Shown in pieces: positions 53,666 through 63,456 of a stretch of DNA of 64,000 nucleotides (position 1 is the first letter of the stretch; each line of letters opens with the position of its first letter). The DNA comes from Cellvibrionaceae bacterium 1162T.S.0a.05 (GTDB lineage Bacteria > Pseudomonadota > Gammaproteobacteria > Pseudomonadales > Cellvibrionaceae), in the NCBI GenBank assembly GCA_000964245.1, contig LANB01000001.1, positions 2,260,392-2,324,391 on the forward strand. The letters run 5' to 3'. Below the pieces are notes generated by a model that was not told where the DNA came from, did not search any database, and saw only the letters and a program-made list of their open reading frames with translations. The translations under genes were made by a program, and so were the position numbers.

Positions 53666-53971
53666 ATGAAGGCCTATAGCGGAAGTAAAAAAAGTCGTTC
53701 AACCTGGATTAAGCCGGTTTTGGCTTTGTTGTTGTGGCTTGCGTGTTTGGTTACAGCAATTGCTGTGGTGTATTCCACCTGGCAATCGCGTAAAGCGACA
53801 CAGGAGTTGGAGGAGTTGCGTCGAAAAGAAAACGGCTTGCAAGTTATATCCGGGCAATTGTTGCTGGAGAAAAGTTCCTGGGCGGCGTATTCGCGCGTGG
53901 AAGAGGTCGCAGAAAAGGAATTAAATATGCGTGTCGCAGAGCCAGATAAAACAGTTTTGGTGTATCGATAG
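53666..53971 (+). CDS. ftsL: Cell division protein FtsL
   Basis: A 101-residue bitopic protein of the FtsQLB complex. ATG 53666 is chosen as it lies 7 bases after the strong AGGAGG; a GTG at 53651 would include the SD itself. It has a basic cytosolic start, one membrane helix (LALLLWLACLVTAIAVVY) and a periplasmic leucine-zipper-like coil (ELEELRRKENGLQ) ending in EKELNMRVAEPDKTV. Placement between rsmH and ftsI confirms the call. Confidence 0.92.
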   Translation: MKAYSGSKKSRSTWIKPVLALLLWLACLVTAIAVVYSTWQSRKATQELEELRRKENGLQVISGQLLLEKSSWAAYSRVEEVAEKELNMRVAEPDKTVLVYR

Positions 53972-53981
53972 AGGTAGTCAC

Positions 53982-55781
53982 TTGGCAAATAAAGGCACCC
54001 GAGCAGGTGCAAAAAGCAGCGCGAAGAAAAGCGTAAAAAACAGTGCGAAGAAAGTCGTGAGACAAAACAAGCGCACTGGCTTTGCTGCTGGCGATTTTAT
54101 TCGCTGGCGGTTTTGGTGCGCCTCTGCATTGTTGGCCGCGATGCCACTCGCGCTTGCCTGGCAACTGGCGCATTTGCAAGTGATACCGGATGACGAAAAA
54201 GGCCCTGAGTTCTTAAAGGATCAGGGTAAGGCCCGCACCGTGCGCAGTCATGTTCTCAATGCGTATCGCGGTGTGATTAGCGACCGCAATGGCGAGGTGC
54301 TCGCGGTGAGTACGGAAGCGCCGTCGATTGTCGTGAACCCGCAACAAATTCGTGCGGAAGACATTCCGTCTTTGGCCTACATGGCTGGAATCAGTGAAAA
54401 GGAATTGCGTGAGCGGCTCACTACGTATGCGAATAAGCAATTTATGTATTTGCTACGCCACATTAGCCCGCAAGAAGCCAATGCCATTCTTGCAAAAGGG
54501 TTTCGTGGTGTCACCGCTGAGGAGGGTTATCAACGATTTTATCCCGCAGGTGAAGTTGCAGCGCATGTTGTGGGTTTTACCAATGTTGAAGATCGAGGTC
54601 AGGAGGGGATTGAGCTCGCGTTTGATCATATTCTTGCGGGCGAGCGAGGGCGCAAAACTGTTTTGGAAGATTTAAAGGGTAACGTGGTGAAAGAGTTGGG
54701 AATTCCCAAATCGCCGCGTGCCGGAAAGGATTTACAGCTCAGTATTGATCTGCGCTTGCAGTACCTGGCTTACCGGGAATTAAAAGCCGCAGTGGCAAAG
54801 CAAAATGCGATTGGTGGTTCTGTTGTCATGCTTGATGTTGACAGCGGCGATGTGCTGGCGATGGTGAATCAGCCTTCCTACAACCCGAATAATCGCGCAG
54901 ATTTAAAAGCCTGGATGTTGCGTAACCGGGCGGTTACAGACGTGTTTGAACCGGGTTCGACAATGAAACCTTTTGCTATGGCTGCCGCACTCGAAAGTGG
55001 ACGTTATACGCCGCAGCAGGAAATTAATACGCATCCGGGGTATATGAAGGTGGGCAGTAAAACCTTGCTCGACCCAGTGAATTACGGCGTGATGGATTTA
55101 ACCAAAATTATCACCAAGTCGAGCCAGGTGGGCATCAGTAAAATTGCGCTTGATCTCGGTGCGCAACCAATACGGGATCTCATGTTCCGCGCAGGGCTTG
55201 GCCAGAGTACTGGCATTGGTTTCCCTGGAGAAAGTATCGGTGTGTTGCCGGAGCGTGCGCGATGGCGGGATATCGAAACCGCAAACCTTGCTTTCGGTTA
55301 CGGTTTAAATGTGAATGCACTGCAGCTTGCTCAGGCCTATGCGGTATTGGCGGCCGGTGGGGAGTTTCGACCTGTCAATTTAATTGCCAATTCTCCTGCG
55401 AGTGCCGGCAAACAAAAAGTATTGGATAAAAGAATTTCGCAGGAAATTACACGCATGCTCAAAACTGTTGCCCTGCCAGGGGGGACTGCAACGCGCGCGC
55501 AAATTCATGAATATCCGGTTGCGGGTAAATCGGGAACCGCCCATAAAATTGGTGAGGACGGCTATGCCGATGATCGCTACATGGCGATCTTTGCCGGTTT
55601 TGCACCGGCGGACAATCCAGCCATTGTTACCGTAGTCGTCATCAATGAGCCCGCAGATAATCAATACTATGGGGGGGAAGCCGCTGCGCCGGTGTTCGCT
55701 CATATCGTCAAGGATAGCTTGCAAGTTCTGAATGAAGCACCAGTTAAAGTTGATCAATACCTATCGGCGGTGGCGCAATGA
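53982..55781 (+). CDS. ftsI: Peptidoglycan D,D-transpeptidase FtsI (PBP3)
   Basis: Septal transpeptidase. The start is taken as TTG 53982, 10 bases past the ftsL stop and with GAGG upstream, giving 599 residues; the frame is open further up but into ftsL. A lysine-rich cytosolic tail (about 1-35) precedes one membrane helix (CASALLAAMPLALAW). Then come a pedestal domain with NRNGEVLAVST-like text and the transpeptidase with the SxxK motif STMK (S326), SSQVG and KSGT (K516). The basic tail is longer than usual. Confidence 0.94.
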   Translation: MANKGTRAGAKSSAKKSVKNSAKKVVRQNKRTGFAAGDFIRWRFWCASALLAAMPLALAWQLAHLQVIPDDEKGPEFLKDQGKARTVRSHVLNAYRGVISDRNGEVLAVSTEAPSIVVNPQQIRAEDIPSLAYMAGISEKELRERLTTYANKQFMYLLRHISPQEANAILAKGFRGVTAEEGYQRFYPAGEVAAHVVGFTNVEDRGQEGIELAFDHILAGERGRKTVLEDLKGNVVKELGIPKSPRAGKDLQLSIDLRLQYLAYRELKAAVAKQNAIGGSVVMLDVDSGDVLAMVNQPSYNPNNRADLKAWMLRNRAVTDVFEPGSTMKPFAMAAALESGRYTPQQEINTHPGYMKVGSKTLLDPVNYGVMDLTKIITKSSQVGISKIALDLGAQPIRDLMFRAGLGQSTGIGFPGESIGVLPERARWRDIETANLAFGYGLNVNALQLAQAYAVLAAGGEFRPVNLIANSPASAGKQKVLDKRISQEITRMLKTVALPGGTATRAQIHEYPVAGKSGTAHKIGEDGYADDRYMAIFAGFAPADNPAIVTVVVINEPADNQYYGGEAAAPVFAHIVKDSLQVLNEAPVKVDQYLSAVAQ

Positions 55782-57265
55782 AGCTTGCTAATTTGCTAGA
55801 GAATTATGAGTTGCCTTATACCCTTGAGAATATGCTTGTGGCGGGTTTATGCCTTGATAGTCGAAAAATTGAAAATGGTGAATTATTTATTGCCTTGAAA
55901 GGTGCGCAAAGCGATGGCAAAACATTTATTGCTGATGCAAGAGCGCGAGGTGCTTGCGCAGCTCTGATAGAAAGCAATGATCAGGCAGTCAGCCTCGAAG
56001 ATGGTTTCCCTTGCATCTATTACCCGCAATTAAAATCAAAATTGAGCGCACTTGCGGGTAAATTTTTTGCGGAGCCCTCAAGATATATGGATGTATTGGG
56101 TGTGACAGGTACCAATGGCAAGAGCACTTGCGTGTCGTTGCTCGCCCAGGTCGCCAATCAGCTCGACGTCGCTGCCTGGCAATTGGGCACCGTTGGGTAT
56201 GGCAAGCCAGGAAAAGCCTTGATTGATACCGGGCTGACAACGCCCGATGCGATCAGCTGTCAGCGGATTTTATCGCAGGCACAAAAAACAGGCCAAAGCA
56301 TGGTAGCCATGGAGGTGTCATCTCATGCGGTTGCTCAACATCGGGTCGCGGGTGTCAATTTTCGTGGCGGAATGTTTACCAACATTAGCCGGGATCACCT
56401 GGATTATCACGCGAGTTTTGAAGAGTACGCAGACGTGAAACTCAGTTTTTTACGTGATTACGCAATGGATTTTGTTGCGCTGAATTACGATGACGAATTC
56501 GGTAAGCAAACGATTGATAGCGAAGTGCTGTGTGGGCGAGAAGTTTTTTCCTGGTCGCTCGTTCACTCTGATGCGAGTGTTTGGGTTTCGAGCAGTATTT
56601 TTGATCTGCACGGCGTACGTGCAATGATTCACAGCCCCTGGGGGGAGGGTGAATTAAAAACTGAACTCATCGGCGAATTTAATTTAAGTAACGCGCTGGC
56701 GACACTCACTATGTTGGGTGCCCTCGAGTACGACTTTAAAGATATTCTTGAAGCACTTGCGCGTGTACAAGGCGTCGACGGTCGTATGCAGAAAGTGCCT
56801 TGTGACGACGAAAATATGCCAGCGGTGTTTGTTGATTATGCGCATACACCGGACGCCTTACAAAAAGCACTAACAAGTTTGCAATTAATCGGTGCACATA
56901 ATCTCTGGGTTATTTTTGGTTGTGGCGGCGACCGTGATAGAGGTAAGCGCGCCTTGATGGCAGAAGTGGCGTGTGCTCATGCGCAAAAAGTGATAGTGAC
57001 ATCAGACAACCCGCGCAGCGAAGATCCACAAGCGATTATTGCTGATATACAAAAAGGTCTTGTATCCAGTAAATCAGAAGTTATTGAAGATCGCGAAGAC
57101 GCGATTAAACAATGTATCGAACGTTTACCCGCAGATGCCTGTTTACTGATTGCGGGAAAAGGCCATGAAAAATATCAACTCGTTGGAGAGGCGCGTTTAC
57201 CCTTTGATGACTACTTGATAGCCGAACAGGCTTTGCAGGCGCGTTCGTCCAGGAGCGTGCAATGA
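55778..57265 (+). CDS. murE: UDP-MurNAc-tripeptide synthetase MurE (meso-DAP type)
   Basis: Adds the third peptide residue to UDP-MurNAc-L-Ala-D-Glu. 495 residues, overlapping ftsI by 4 bases. The ATP site is VTGTNGKSTCVSLLAQ, followed by THEDGFP-independent text, VSSHAVAQHRVAG, FTNISRDHLDYH and the DNPR motif in TSDNPRSEDP, which marks meso-diaminopimelate specificity. Length and motifs are standard. Confidence 0.95.
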   Translation: MKLANLLENYELPYTLENMLVAGLCLDSRKIENGELFIALKGAQSDGKTFIADARARGACAALIESNDQAVSLEDGFPCIYYPQLKSKLSALAGKFFAEPSRYMDVLGVTGTNGKSTCVSLLAQVANQLDVAAWQLGTVGYGKPGKALIDTGLTTPDAISCQRILSQAQKTGQSMVAMEVSSHAVAQHRVAGVNFRGGMFTNISRDHLDYHASFEEYADVKLSFLRDYAMDFVALNYDDEFGKQTIDSEVLCGREVFSWSLVHSDASVWVSSSIFDLHGVRAMIHSPWGEGELKTELIGEFNLSNALATLTMLGALEYDFKDILEALARVQGVDGRMQKVPCDDENMPAVFVDYAHTPDALQKALTSLQLIGAHNLWVIFGCGGDRDRGKRALMAEVACAHAQKVIVTSDNPRSEDPQAIIADIQKGLVSSKSEVIEDREDAIKQCIERLPADACLLIAGKGHEKYQLVGEARLPFDDYLIAEQALQARSSRSVQ

Positions 57266-58719
57266 ATTTGCAGTTGTCAGAAATTGCACAGCGAACCGGA
57301 GGTAAGCTGTTGGGTAGCGATACGGTTATTAACAAGGTCAGTATTGACAGCCGAAGTTTGCAAGCTGGAGAGACTTTTGTTGCCTTGGTTGGGCCGAATT
57401 TTGATGGCCATAAATTCCTGGATGCCATCGTCGAAGCGGGTGCTTCTGCTGCAATTGTTGAGCTAGCAGGTTTTGCAAGTTTGGAAAATGAATCAAAAGA
57501 TACTCACTCGCGACAGGATTTACCTATTCCGCAAGTGGTCGTCAGTAACACCTATCAGGCGCTCAGTGAAATGGCAGTGCTGGCGAGAGATAAATATAGA
57601 GGGCAGCTTATCGCGGTCACAGGGAGCAGCGGCAAGACAACAGTTAAAGGTATGTTACAGAGTATATGCGCTGGCGTGGGTGAGACAATTGCGACCTTGA
57701 AGAATTTGAATAATCAAATTGGTGTGCCTTTGACATTGTTACGCTTACAGGAAACAACGGAATTTGCCGTTATCGAAGCTGGTACAAGCGAGCCAGGGGA
57801 AATTCCTGTGTTGGCAAAAATAATCCGACCGCATGTTGCGATAGTGAATAACGTGCAGGGCACACACTTTGAAGGTTTTGGGTCAAACGAAAAAATAGCA
57901 GAAGAAAAAACAGCGTTGTACTCGGGGTTGGAAATAGGTGGGACAGCGGTGATTAATCTCGACGATCCGCAAGCCGCGTATTTTATTTCGCGGGCGATAC
58001 ATGCAAAGACCGTTGGCTTTACCCTGGATGCTGATAACCCTTTAGTGGCAGACGTTGATCAATGTCTCACAGTGAACAATGTGCAGATTGATACAGCGGG
58101 GCTTGCGAGTTTTGAGCTTGCATGGCAGGGAAAGTCCCATGCTTGCTGTTTGCAAGTGCCGGGAAAACACAATGCTGCGAATGCGGCAGCTGCTGCGGCT
58201 GCGACCCTGGCGTTGGATATCAGTGTTCAGCAGGTGGTCGCGGGGCTGGAAAATTATTCCGGAGAAGTACGCCGCATGCAAATTCGCAAAGGCAAAGGTT
58301 CTTTAACTGTAATTGACGACACGTATAACGCGAGCCCGGCATCCACCAAGGCGGCGATCGACTATTTACGACAGTTCGAAAAAAATTGTCTTGTTTTTGG
58401 CGACATGGGCGAGCTTGGCGAACAAGCAGGCAAGAAGCATCGTGAAATAGGTGAATACGCTCGCATGGCGGGCATACAAAAGATTTTTACAACCGGCATG
58501 CTGGCCGCAGAAACCGCGGCAGCTTTTGGTGTCGGAGCACTCTGGTGTGAAACTCAAAGTGAGTTGCTTGAAAAATTGGATATGCAGCTCGAAAAACAAA
58601 CTCATGTATTGGTGAAAGGATCGCGCTTTATGCGCATGGATAAAATTGCTGATGCACTAAGTCAAGCTGGCAGTGAAGTCGCTGAAGGTAAGACTGCTTA
58701 TGCTGAGACCGGGAATTAA
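57262..58719 (+). CDS. murF: UDP-MurNAc-pentapeptide synthetase MurF
   Basis: Adds D-Ala-D-Ala to the UDP-MurNAc-tripeptide. 485 residues, overlapping murE by 4 bases. ATP site AVTGSSGKTTVKGML near residue 117; other marks are GTSEPGEIPVLA, NVQGTHFEGFGS, PGKHNAANAAAAAA, and DDTYNASPASTKAAID in the C-terminal domain. Ends 6 bases before mraY. Complete and of family length. Confidence 0.95.
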   Translation: MNLQLSEIAQRTGGKLLGSDTVINKVSIDSRSLQAGETFVALVGPNFDGHKFLDAIVEAGASAAIVELAGFASLENESKDTHSRQDLPIPQVVVSNTYQALSEMAVLARDKYRGQLIAVTGSSGKTTVKGMLQSICAGVGETIATLKNLNNQIGVPLTLLRLQETTEFAVIEAGTSEPGEIPVLAKIIRPHVAIVNNVQGTHFEGFGSNEKIAEEKTALYSGLEIGGTAVINLDDPQAAYFISRAIHAKTVGFTLDADNPLVADVDQCLTVNNVQIDTAGLASFELAWQGKSHACCLQVPGKHNAANAAAAAAATLALDISVQQVVAGLENYSGEVRRMQIRKGKGSLTVIDDTYNASPASTKAAIDYLRQFEKNCLVFGDMGELGEQAGKKHREIGEYARMAGIQKIFTTGMLAAETAAAFGVGALWCETQSELLEKLDMQLEKQTHVLVKGSRFMRMDKIADALSQAGSEVAEGKTAYAETGN

Positions 58720-58725
58720 TTTGCT

Positions 58726-59808
58726 ATGTTAGTGTGGTTGGCGGAATTTCTACAAAATTACTTTAGCGCATTTGGCGTATTCAAGTATCTGACCTTGCGT
58801 GGAATTCTTGGTGCGTTAACCGCTTTGGGGATTTCCATGGTGCTCGGCCCGTGGGTGATAAAAAAGTTAAACCACCTGCAAATAGGCCAGTCTATTCGAG
58901 ATGATGGCCCGGAATCGCATTTAAGTAAGAGCGGTACACCAACCATGGGCGGTACGCTGATTCTTTTTGCAATTGTGATTTCCACGCTCCTATGGGGTGA
59001 TTTAAGTAATCGTTTCGTATTGGCCGTGCTATTTGTCACTGTGACTTTTGGTCTAATTGGTTGGGTTGATGACTACCGCAAGGTCATTGAAAAAAACTCG
59101 AAAGGTCTACCCGCGAAGTGGAAATATTTTTGGCAAAGTATTTCAGCGGTGGTAGTAGCCTACGCATTATTTGTAACACGTGAAACCCCCGCAGACACCA
59201 CCTTGTATTTTCCCTTTTTGAAAAATGTCGCGCTGCCGCTGGGCATCGGCTACATCGTGTTGACCTATTTCATGGTGGTGGGTTTTAGCAATGCGGTGAA
59301 CCTAACCGATGGGCTCGATGGCTTGGCGATTATGCCGACGGTCATGGTGGGCTCCGCGCTGGGCATTATTGCCTACCTTGTGGGGCACGTGAAATTTGCG
59401 TCGTATTTACATATTGCTTATATCGCAGGTGCTGGTGAGCTGGTTGTGTATTGCGGTGCGTTAGCCGGTGCTGGCCTGGGTTTTTTATGGTTTAACACCT
59501 ATCCCGCTCAAGTGTTTATGGGGGATGTGGGCGCGCTTGCCTTGGGTGCGGCCCTCGGTGTTATGGCGGTAATTGTTCGTCACGAAATTGTGTTTTTTAT
59601 CATGAGCGGTATTTTCGTCATGGAAACCGTCTCGGTGATTTTGCAGGTGGCGTCATTCAAATTAACCGGTCGACGAATTTTTAGAATGGCTCCTTTGCAT
59701 CATCATTTTGAATTAAAAGGCTGGCCTGAGCCGCGGGTGATAGTTCGGTTCTGGATTATTACCGTGATTTTGGTTTTAGCCGGATTGGCAACCTTAAAGT
59801 TAAGGTAA
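58726..59808 (+). CDS. mraY: Phospho-N-acetylmuramoyl-pentapeptide-transferase MraY
   Basis: Moves phospho-MurNAc-pentapeptide to undecaprenyl phosphate, making lipid I at the inner membrane. 360 residues, ten hydrophobic helices. Signature segments are [27 protein letters not shown] (catalytic aspartates), [15 protein letters not shown], and [11 protein letters not shown] near the C-terminus. The murD gene begins at the very next base. Confidence 0.96.
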   Translation: MLVWLAEFLQNYFSAFGVFKYLTLRGILGALTALGISMVLGPWVIKKLNHLQIGQSIRDDGPESHLSKSGTPTMGGTLILFAIVISTLLWGDLSNRFVLAVLFVTVTFGLIGWVDDYRKVIEKNSKGLPAKWKYFWQSISAVVVAYALFVTRETPADTTLYFPFLKNVALPLGIGYIVLTYFMVVGFSNAVNLTDGLDGLAIMPTVMVGSALGIIAYLVGHVKFASYLHIAYIAGAGELVVYCGALAGAGLGFLWFNTYPAQVFMGDVGALALGAALGVMAVIVRHEIVFFIMSGIFVMETVSVILQVASFKLTGRRIFRMAPLHHHFELKGWPEPRVIVRFWIITVILVLAGLATLKLR

Positions 59809-61185
59809 GTGATAATAGTGAGCACGATTGTTTCAGATAAGTATTACGCAGTGATCGGTCTTGGAGTGACCGGGCTGTCCGTTGCGCGTTATATGCAGCG
59901 CAAGGGCTTGCGTTTTGTCGTGCTCGATTCACGTGAAAATCCCCCCGGCTTGAAAAGTTTTAAAGAAGGTTTTCCTGATGTGCCGCTTTATCTTGGAGAG
60001 TTCGATCAGGATATATTGTTGAACGCTTACTCCGTTGTTTTGAGCCCGGGTGTCTCGCGCAGGGAAAAAGCCGTTGCAGCATGTGTAGAAGCCGGTGTGC
60101 GAATTACCAGCGATGTAGAAATGTTCTTGCAGGAAAACAGCAGAAAAGTTGTTGGCGTGACCGGATCAAATGGTAAATCCACCGTTGTGACCTTGCTGGG
60201 CGAAATTGCGCGTGCAGAAGGAATTAAAGTGATTGTTGGGGGCAACATAGGAACACCGGTTCTCGATTTGCTTGATGTGGATTACAGCTTGGCCATTCTG
60301 GAGCTGTCCAGTTTTCAGTTGGAAAACATTAAAAAAGCGGATCTTGATGTCGCATGTATTTTAAACGTGAGTCTCGACCATATTGATCGCCACCTCACAA
60401 TGGAAGCATATTTTAAGGCCAAGCAACGCATTTACTTTGGTGCAAAAAGCGTGGTGTATAACCTGGATGATCGTTTAAGTATTCCGCCTGCAGTTAACCG
60501 TGTAAAACGCGCAGGTTTCGCATTGAGTAAGCCAACAGAAGAAAATGAGGCGCAATATTGGTACGACACCCGGTCTCGCGAACTGATCAAAAATAATAAA
60601 CTCTTGATGCCCTACAGTGATATGCGGATTAAAGGTCTGCATAACGTTGCAAATGCACTTGCGGTTTTTGCGATCTGTGACTTTATCGAAATCAGTAGCG
60701 ATGCAGTTGCTCGCAAGTTGCTGTGTTTTAACGGCTTGCCACATCGTTGCCAGTGGGTTGCTGAAGATAAACGAGAACAGCGTGCGCAGTTGACCTTTGT
60801 TAATGATTCCAAAGCAACCAATGTGGGTGCGACGGAAGCGGCCTTGCTTGGCTTGAAGGGAGACTACGAAAATATATATTTAATCGCGGGAGGCGATGCA
60901 AAAGGTGCAGATTTCTCCAGCCTTGCAAAGGTGATTCGTGAGCATGTGCGTGCACTGATTTTAATTGGACGTGACGCTGATCATATCGCCCAGGCGGTGG
61001 GTGAAGATTTTACGATTTATCGGGCGTTGAACATGAAGGCGGCGGTCAGTTTAGCCGTTGAGATTGCCGAAGGTGTGGGGCTGGTCCTGTTGTCGCCGGC
61101 CTGTGCCAGTTTTGATATGTACAGCGGTTATGAAGCTCGCGGTGAAGATTTTGTTCACAGCGTACAGGAGGTGTTGGCTGGATGA
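59809..61185 (+). CDS. murD: UDP-MurNAc-L-alanine--D-glutamate ligase MurD
   Basis: Adds D-glutamate to UDP-MurNAc-L-Ala. Read from GTG 59809 (458 residues); a second GTG at 59818 is an alternative start that leaves the YYAVIGLGVTGLSVARYM fold intact. ATP site is VTGSNGKSTVVTLLGE, later LELSSFQLE, NVSLDHIDRH, NDSKATNVGATEAA and SPACASFDMY. Its end overlaps ftsW by 4 bases. Confidence 0.95.
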   Translation: MIIVSTIVSDKYYAVIGLGVTGLSVARYMQRKGLRFVVLDSRENPPGLKSFKEGFPDVPLYLGEFDQDILLNAYSVVLSPGVSRREKAVAACVEAGVRITSDVEMFLQENSRKVVGVTGSNGKSTVVTLLGEIARAEGIKVIVGGNIGTPVLDLLDVDYSLAILELSSFQLENIKKADLDVACILNVSLDHIDRHLTMEAYFKAKQRIYFGAKSVVYNLDDRLSIPPAVNRVKRAGFALSKPTEENEAQYWYDTRSRELIKNNKLLMPYSDMRIKGLHNVANALAVFAICDFIEISSDAVARKLLCFNGLPHRCQWVAEDKREQRAQLTFVNDSKATNVGATEAALLGLKGDYENIYLIAGGDAKGADFSSLAKVIREHVRALILIGRDADHIAQAVGEDFTIYRALNMKAAVSLAVEIAEGVGLVLLSPACASFDMYSGYEARGEDFVHSVQEVLAG

Positions 61186-62327
61186 TAAGTCTGCAATTAC
61201 CTCTGCCTGATTTTCGCAGTGTACAAAGCCTTGATACGGCATTGGTTGTGAGCATTGTTGCGCTACTCAGTGTCGGAATCATTTTTGTTGCAAGTAGTTC
61301 TATCGACTTTGCTGCTGCTGTACATCACGACCCCTGGTATTTCGCCCGCAAGCAACTTGTTTTTTTAGTGATGGGGCTTTGCGGAGGCTTGATTCTATTT
61401 GCTGTTCCCATGGCGATATGGGAGAAATACGCGGTGGTATTTTTACTGCTGGCTTTACTGTTGTTAGCCGCAGTACTGGTGCCTGGTATTGGCAAAATGG
61501 TGAACGGCAGCCGACGTTGGTTAATGTTAGGGCCAATTGGGATGCAGGCCTCCGAGATCGCGAAATTTTGTTTGATTATTTATTTTGCCAGTTATCTGGC
61601 AAGAAAAAATCACGAGTTGCGCTACGCCTGGTCCGGTTTTTTCAAAATTATTGTCATTATGATGATGGTTGCCTTGTTGCTTTTGCTGGAGCCGGACTTT
61701 GGTTCCTGTGTGGTGTTGGGCGCGACGGTCGGGGCAATGATGTTTCTGGCTGGCGTACCCCTGATTCGTTTTATTTTACTGGCAGTTGCAGCAGCCTCGG
61801 TTTTCTGGTTGTTCGTCAAGCTTGACCCTGTGCGCAGTGATCGCCTGTTGGCATTTATGGATCCCTGGGCACGGCAATACGATAGTGGTTATCAGCTTGT
61901 TCAGAGTTTAATTGCCTTTGGGCGGGGTGAATGGTTCGGCCTTGGTCTTGGTAACAGTATTCAAAAATTATTTTTTCTTCCGGAAGCGCATACGGACTTC
62001 GTGTTTGCCATTGTTGCCGAGGAGACAGGTTTGATCGGTGCCTTGAGTTTGGTTGCCCTGTATTTATTTTTCATTAGTAAGTTGCTGAGATTGTCGAAGG
62101 CCCTCGGGCAAAACTCACAGTTTTTTGCTTCCTATCTGGTATTTGGTATTGGCATTCTTTTTAGCGTGCAGGCATTTATTAATATGGCGGTAGCGGGTGG
62201 TTTATTGCCCACCAAGGGTTTGACTCTGCCATTTATCAGTTACGGCGGAAGTAGTTTGTTAATCAGTTGTGCATTGCTGGCTTTGGTTTTGCGCGCGAAT
62301 TGGGAGTTGCAAAACAATGTCCGCTAA
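61182..62327 (+). CDS. ftsW: Peptidoglycan glycosyltransferase FtsW
   Basis: SEDS-family polymerase that works with FtsI at the septum. 381 residues with about ten membrane helices. Marks include KMVNGSRRWLMLGPIGMQASEIAK, LEPDFGSCVVL and, near the end, GLTLPFISYGGSSLLISC. Its last codons and stop are inside the first unit of an 18-bp repeat that also forms the murG N-terminus. Complete. Confidence 0.95.
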   Translation: MISLQLPLPDFRSVQSLDTALVVSIVALLSVGIIFVASSSIDFAAAVHHDPWYFARKQLVFLVMGLCGGLILFAVPMAIWEKYAVVFLLLALLLLAAVLVPGIGKMVNGSRRWLMLGPIGMQASEIAKFCLIIYFASYLARKNHELRYAWSGFFKIIVIMMMVALLLLLEPDFGSCVVLGATVGAMMFLAGVPLIRFILLAVAAASVFWLFVKLDPVRSDRLLAFMDPWARQYDSGYQLVQSLIAFGRGEWFGLGLGNSIQKLFFLPEAHTDFVFAIVAEETGLIGALSLVALYLFFISKLLRLSKALGQNSQFFASYLVFGIGILFSVQAFINMAVAGGLLPTKGLTLPFISYGGSSLLISCALLALVLRANWELQNNVR

Positions 62328-63456
62328 AAACACAGGGTCCGCTAACAATACAGGGTCCGCTAAAAACACAAGAATTTTAATTGTTGCCGGCGGCACTGGA
62401 GGGCATGTCTTCCCCGGTTTGGCGGTAGCCAATGCTTTGCGAGATCGCGGTCATGAGGTGTTGTGGTTGGGAACCCAAAAAGGTATCGAGAGCCGTTTGG
62501 TTCCGGCTGCAAATATTCCATTGTATTTCAGTGAGATCAGTGGTGTTCGCGGTAAAGGGGTTTTTGCTTTGGTTGCAGCGCCTTTCAGAATTTATAAGGC
62601 AATTCAGGCAGCGAAGCGACAGTTAAAGGAATTGCGGCCCAGCCTTGTGTTGGGAATGGGAGGATTTGTCGCGGGGCCCGGCGGTATGGCCGCGCGTTCC
62701 TTGAAGATCCCTTTAGTGGTTCACGAGCAAAATGCGATTGCGGGTACAACCAATAAAATTCTCGCGCGCTTCGCGAAAAAACGACTTAGCGCATTCGAAG
62801 GGGCTTTGAAAAAGTCTGAATACGTGGGCAACCCTGTGAGGGAAGAGTTGGAAAATTTAGCCCCACCGGAAGAGCGATTTGCCGATCGTGACGCGGCACC
62901 GCGTGTACTGGTGCTGGGAGGAAGTCGCGGGGCGCAAGCTTTGAATGAATTGGTGCCTGCTGCAGTCGGTAAGAGCAGCTTTCGTGATCAGGCCCTGGTA
63001 TGGCACCAGTGTGGGGCGAATCGCACGCAAAGCGTAGATGAAGCTTATGCCGCTTTCGGTATTCAGCACAAGGTGGACGATTTTATTGACGATGTGGGGC
63101 AGGCCCTTGCTTGGGCAGATTTGGTTATTTGCCGATCCGGCGCGTTGACGGTTGCAGAGTTGAGCGCAGTGGGCGTAGGCAGTGTGCTCATTCCATTTCC
63201 GTTTGCGATTGATGATCATCAAACGGCGAACGCAAAATTTTTGGAAACTAACGGGGCTGCTTTAATTCGACAGCAAAATGAGCTGAGCCCGGAAATACTT
63301 GCGGTTTTACTTAACGAGCTGCTAGCAAATCGTTCACGCTTGTTGGAAATGGCTCGCGCTGCACGCGCAGTCGCAAAATACCAGGTCGCTAAAAAAATTG
63401 CGGATATTTGCGAAAGTTTATTGCCCGCGACGACTACCGGAGGGCAAGTAGCATGA
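62317..63456 (+). CDS. murG: UDP-GlcNAc:lipid I GlcNAc-transferase MurG
   Basis: Adds GlcNAc to lipid I, giving lipid II, on the cytosolic membrane face. Started at ATG 62317, with GGGAG about 10 bases upstream, giving 379 residues. Core motifs are [60 protein letters not shown], and [17 protein letters not shown]. About 17 residues encoded mainly by an 18-bp triplicate come before the first beta strand, longer than in most MurG proteins. Confidence 0.95.
   Translation: MSAKNTGSANNTGSAKNTRILIVAGGTGGHVFPGLAVANALRDRGHEVLWLGTQKGIESRLVPAANIPLYFSEISGVRGKGVFALVAAPFRIYKAIQAAKRQLKELRPSLVLGMGGFVAGPGGMAARSLKIPLVVHEQNAIAGTTNKILARFAKKRLSAFEGALKKSEYVGNPVREELENLAPPEERFADRDAAPRVLVLGGSRGAQALNELVPAAVGKSSFRDQALVWHQCGANRTQSVDEAYAAFGIQHKVDDFIDDVGQALAWADLVICRSGALTVAELSAVGVGSVLIPFPFAIDDHQTANAKFLETNGAALIRQQNELSPEILAVLLNELLANRSRLLEMARAARAVAKYQVAKKIADICESLLPATTTGGQVA
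62320..62373. repeat. 18-bp tandem triplicate at the ftsW/murG junction
   Basis: TCCGCTAAAAACACAGGG (62320-62337), TCCGCTAACAATACAGGG (62338-62355) and TCCGCTAAAAACACAAGA (62356-62373). The first unit carries the ftsW stop TAA (62325-62327); in the murG frame each unit encodes S-A-(K/N)-N-T-(G/R). Confidence 0.88.
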
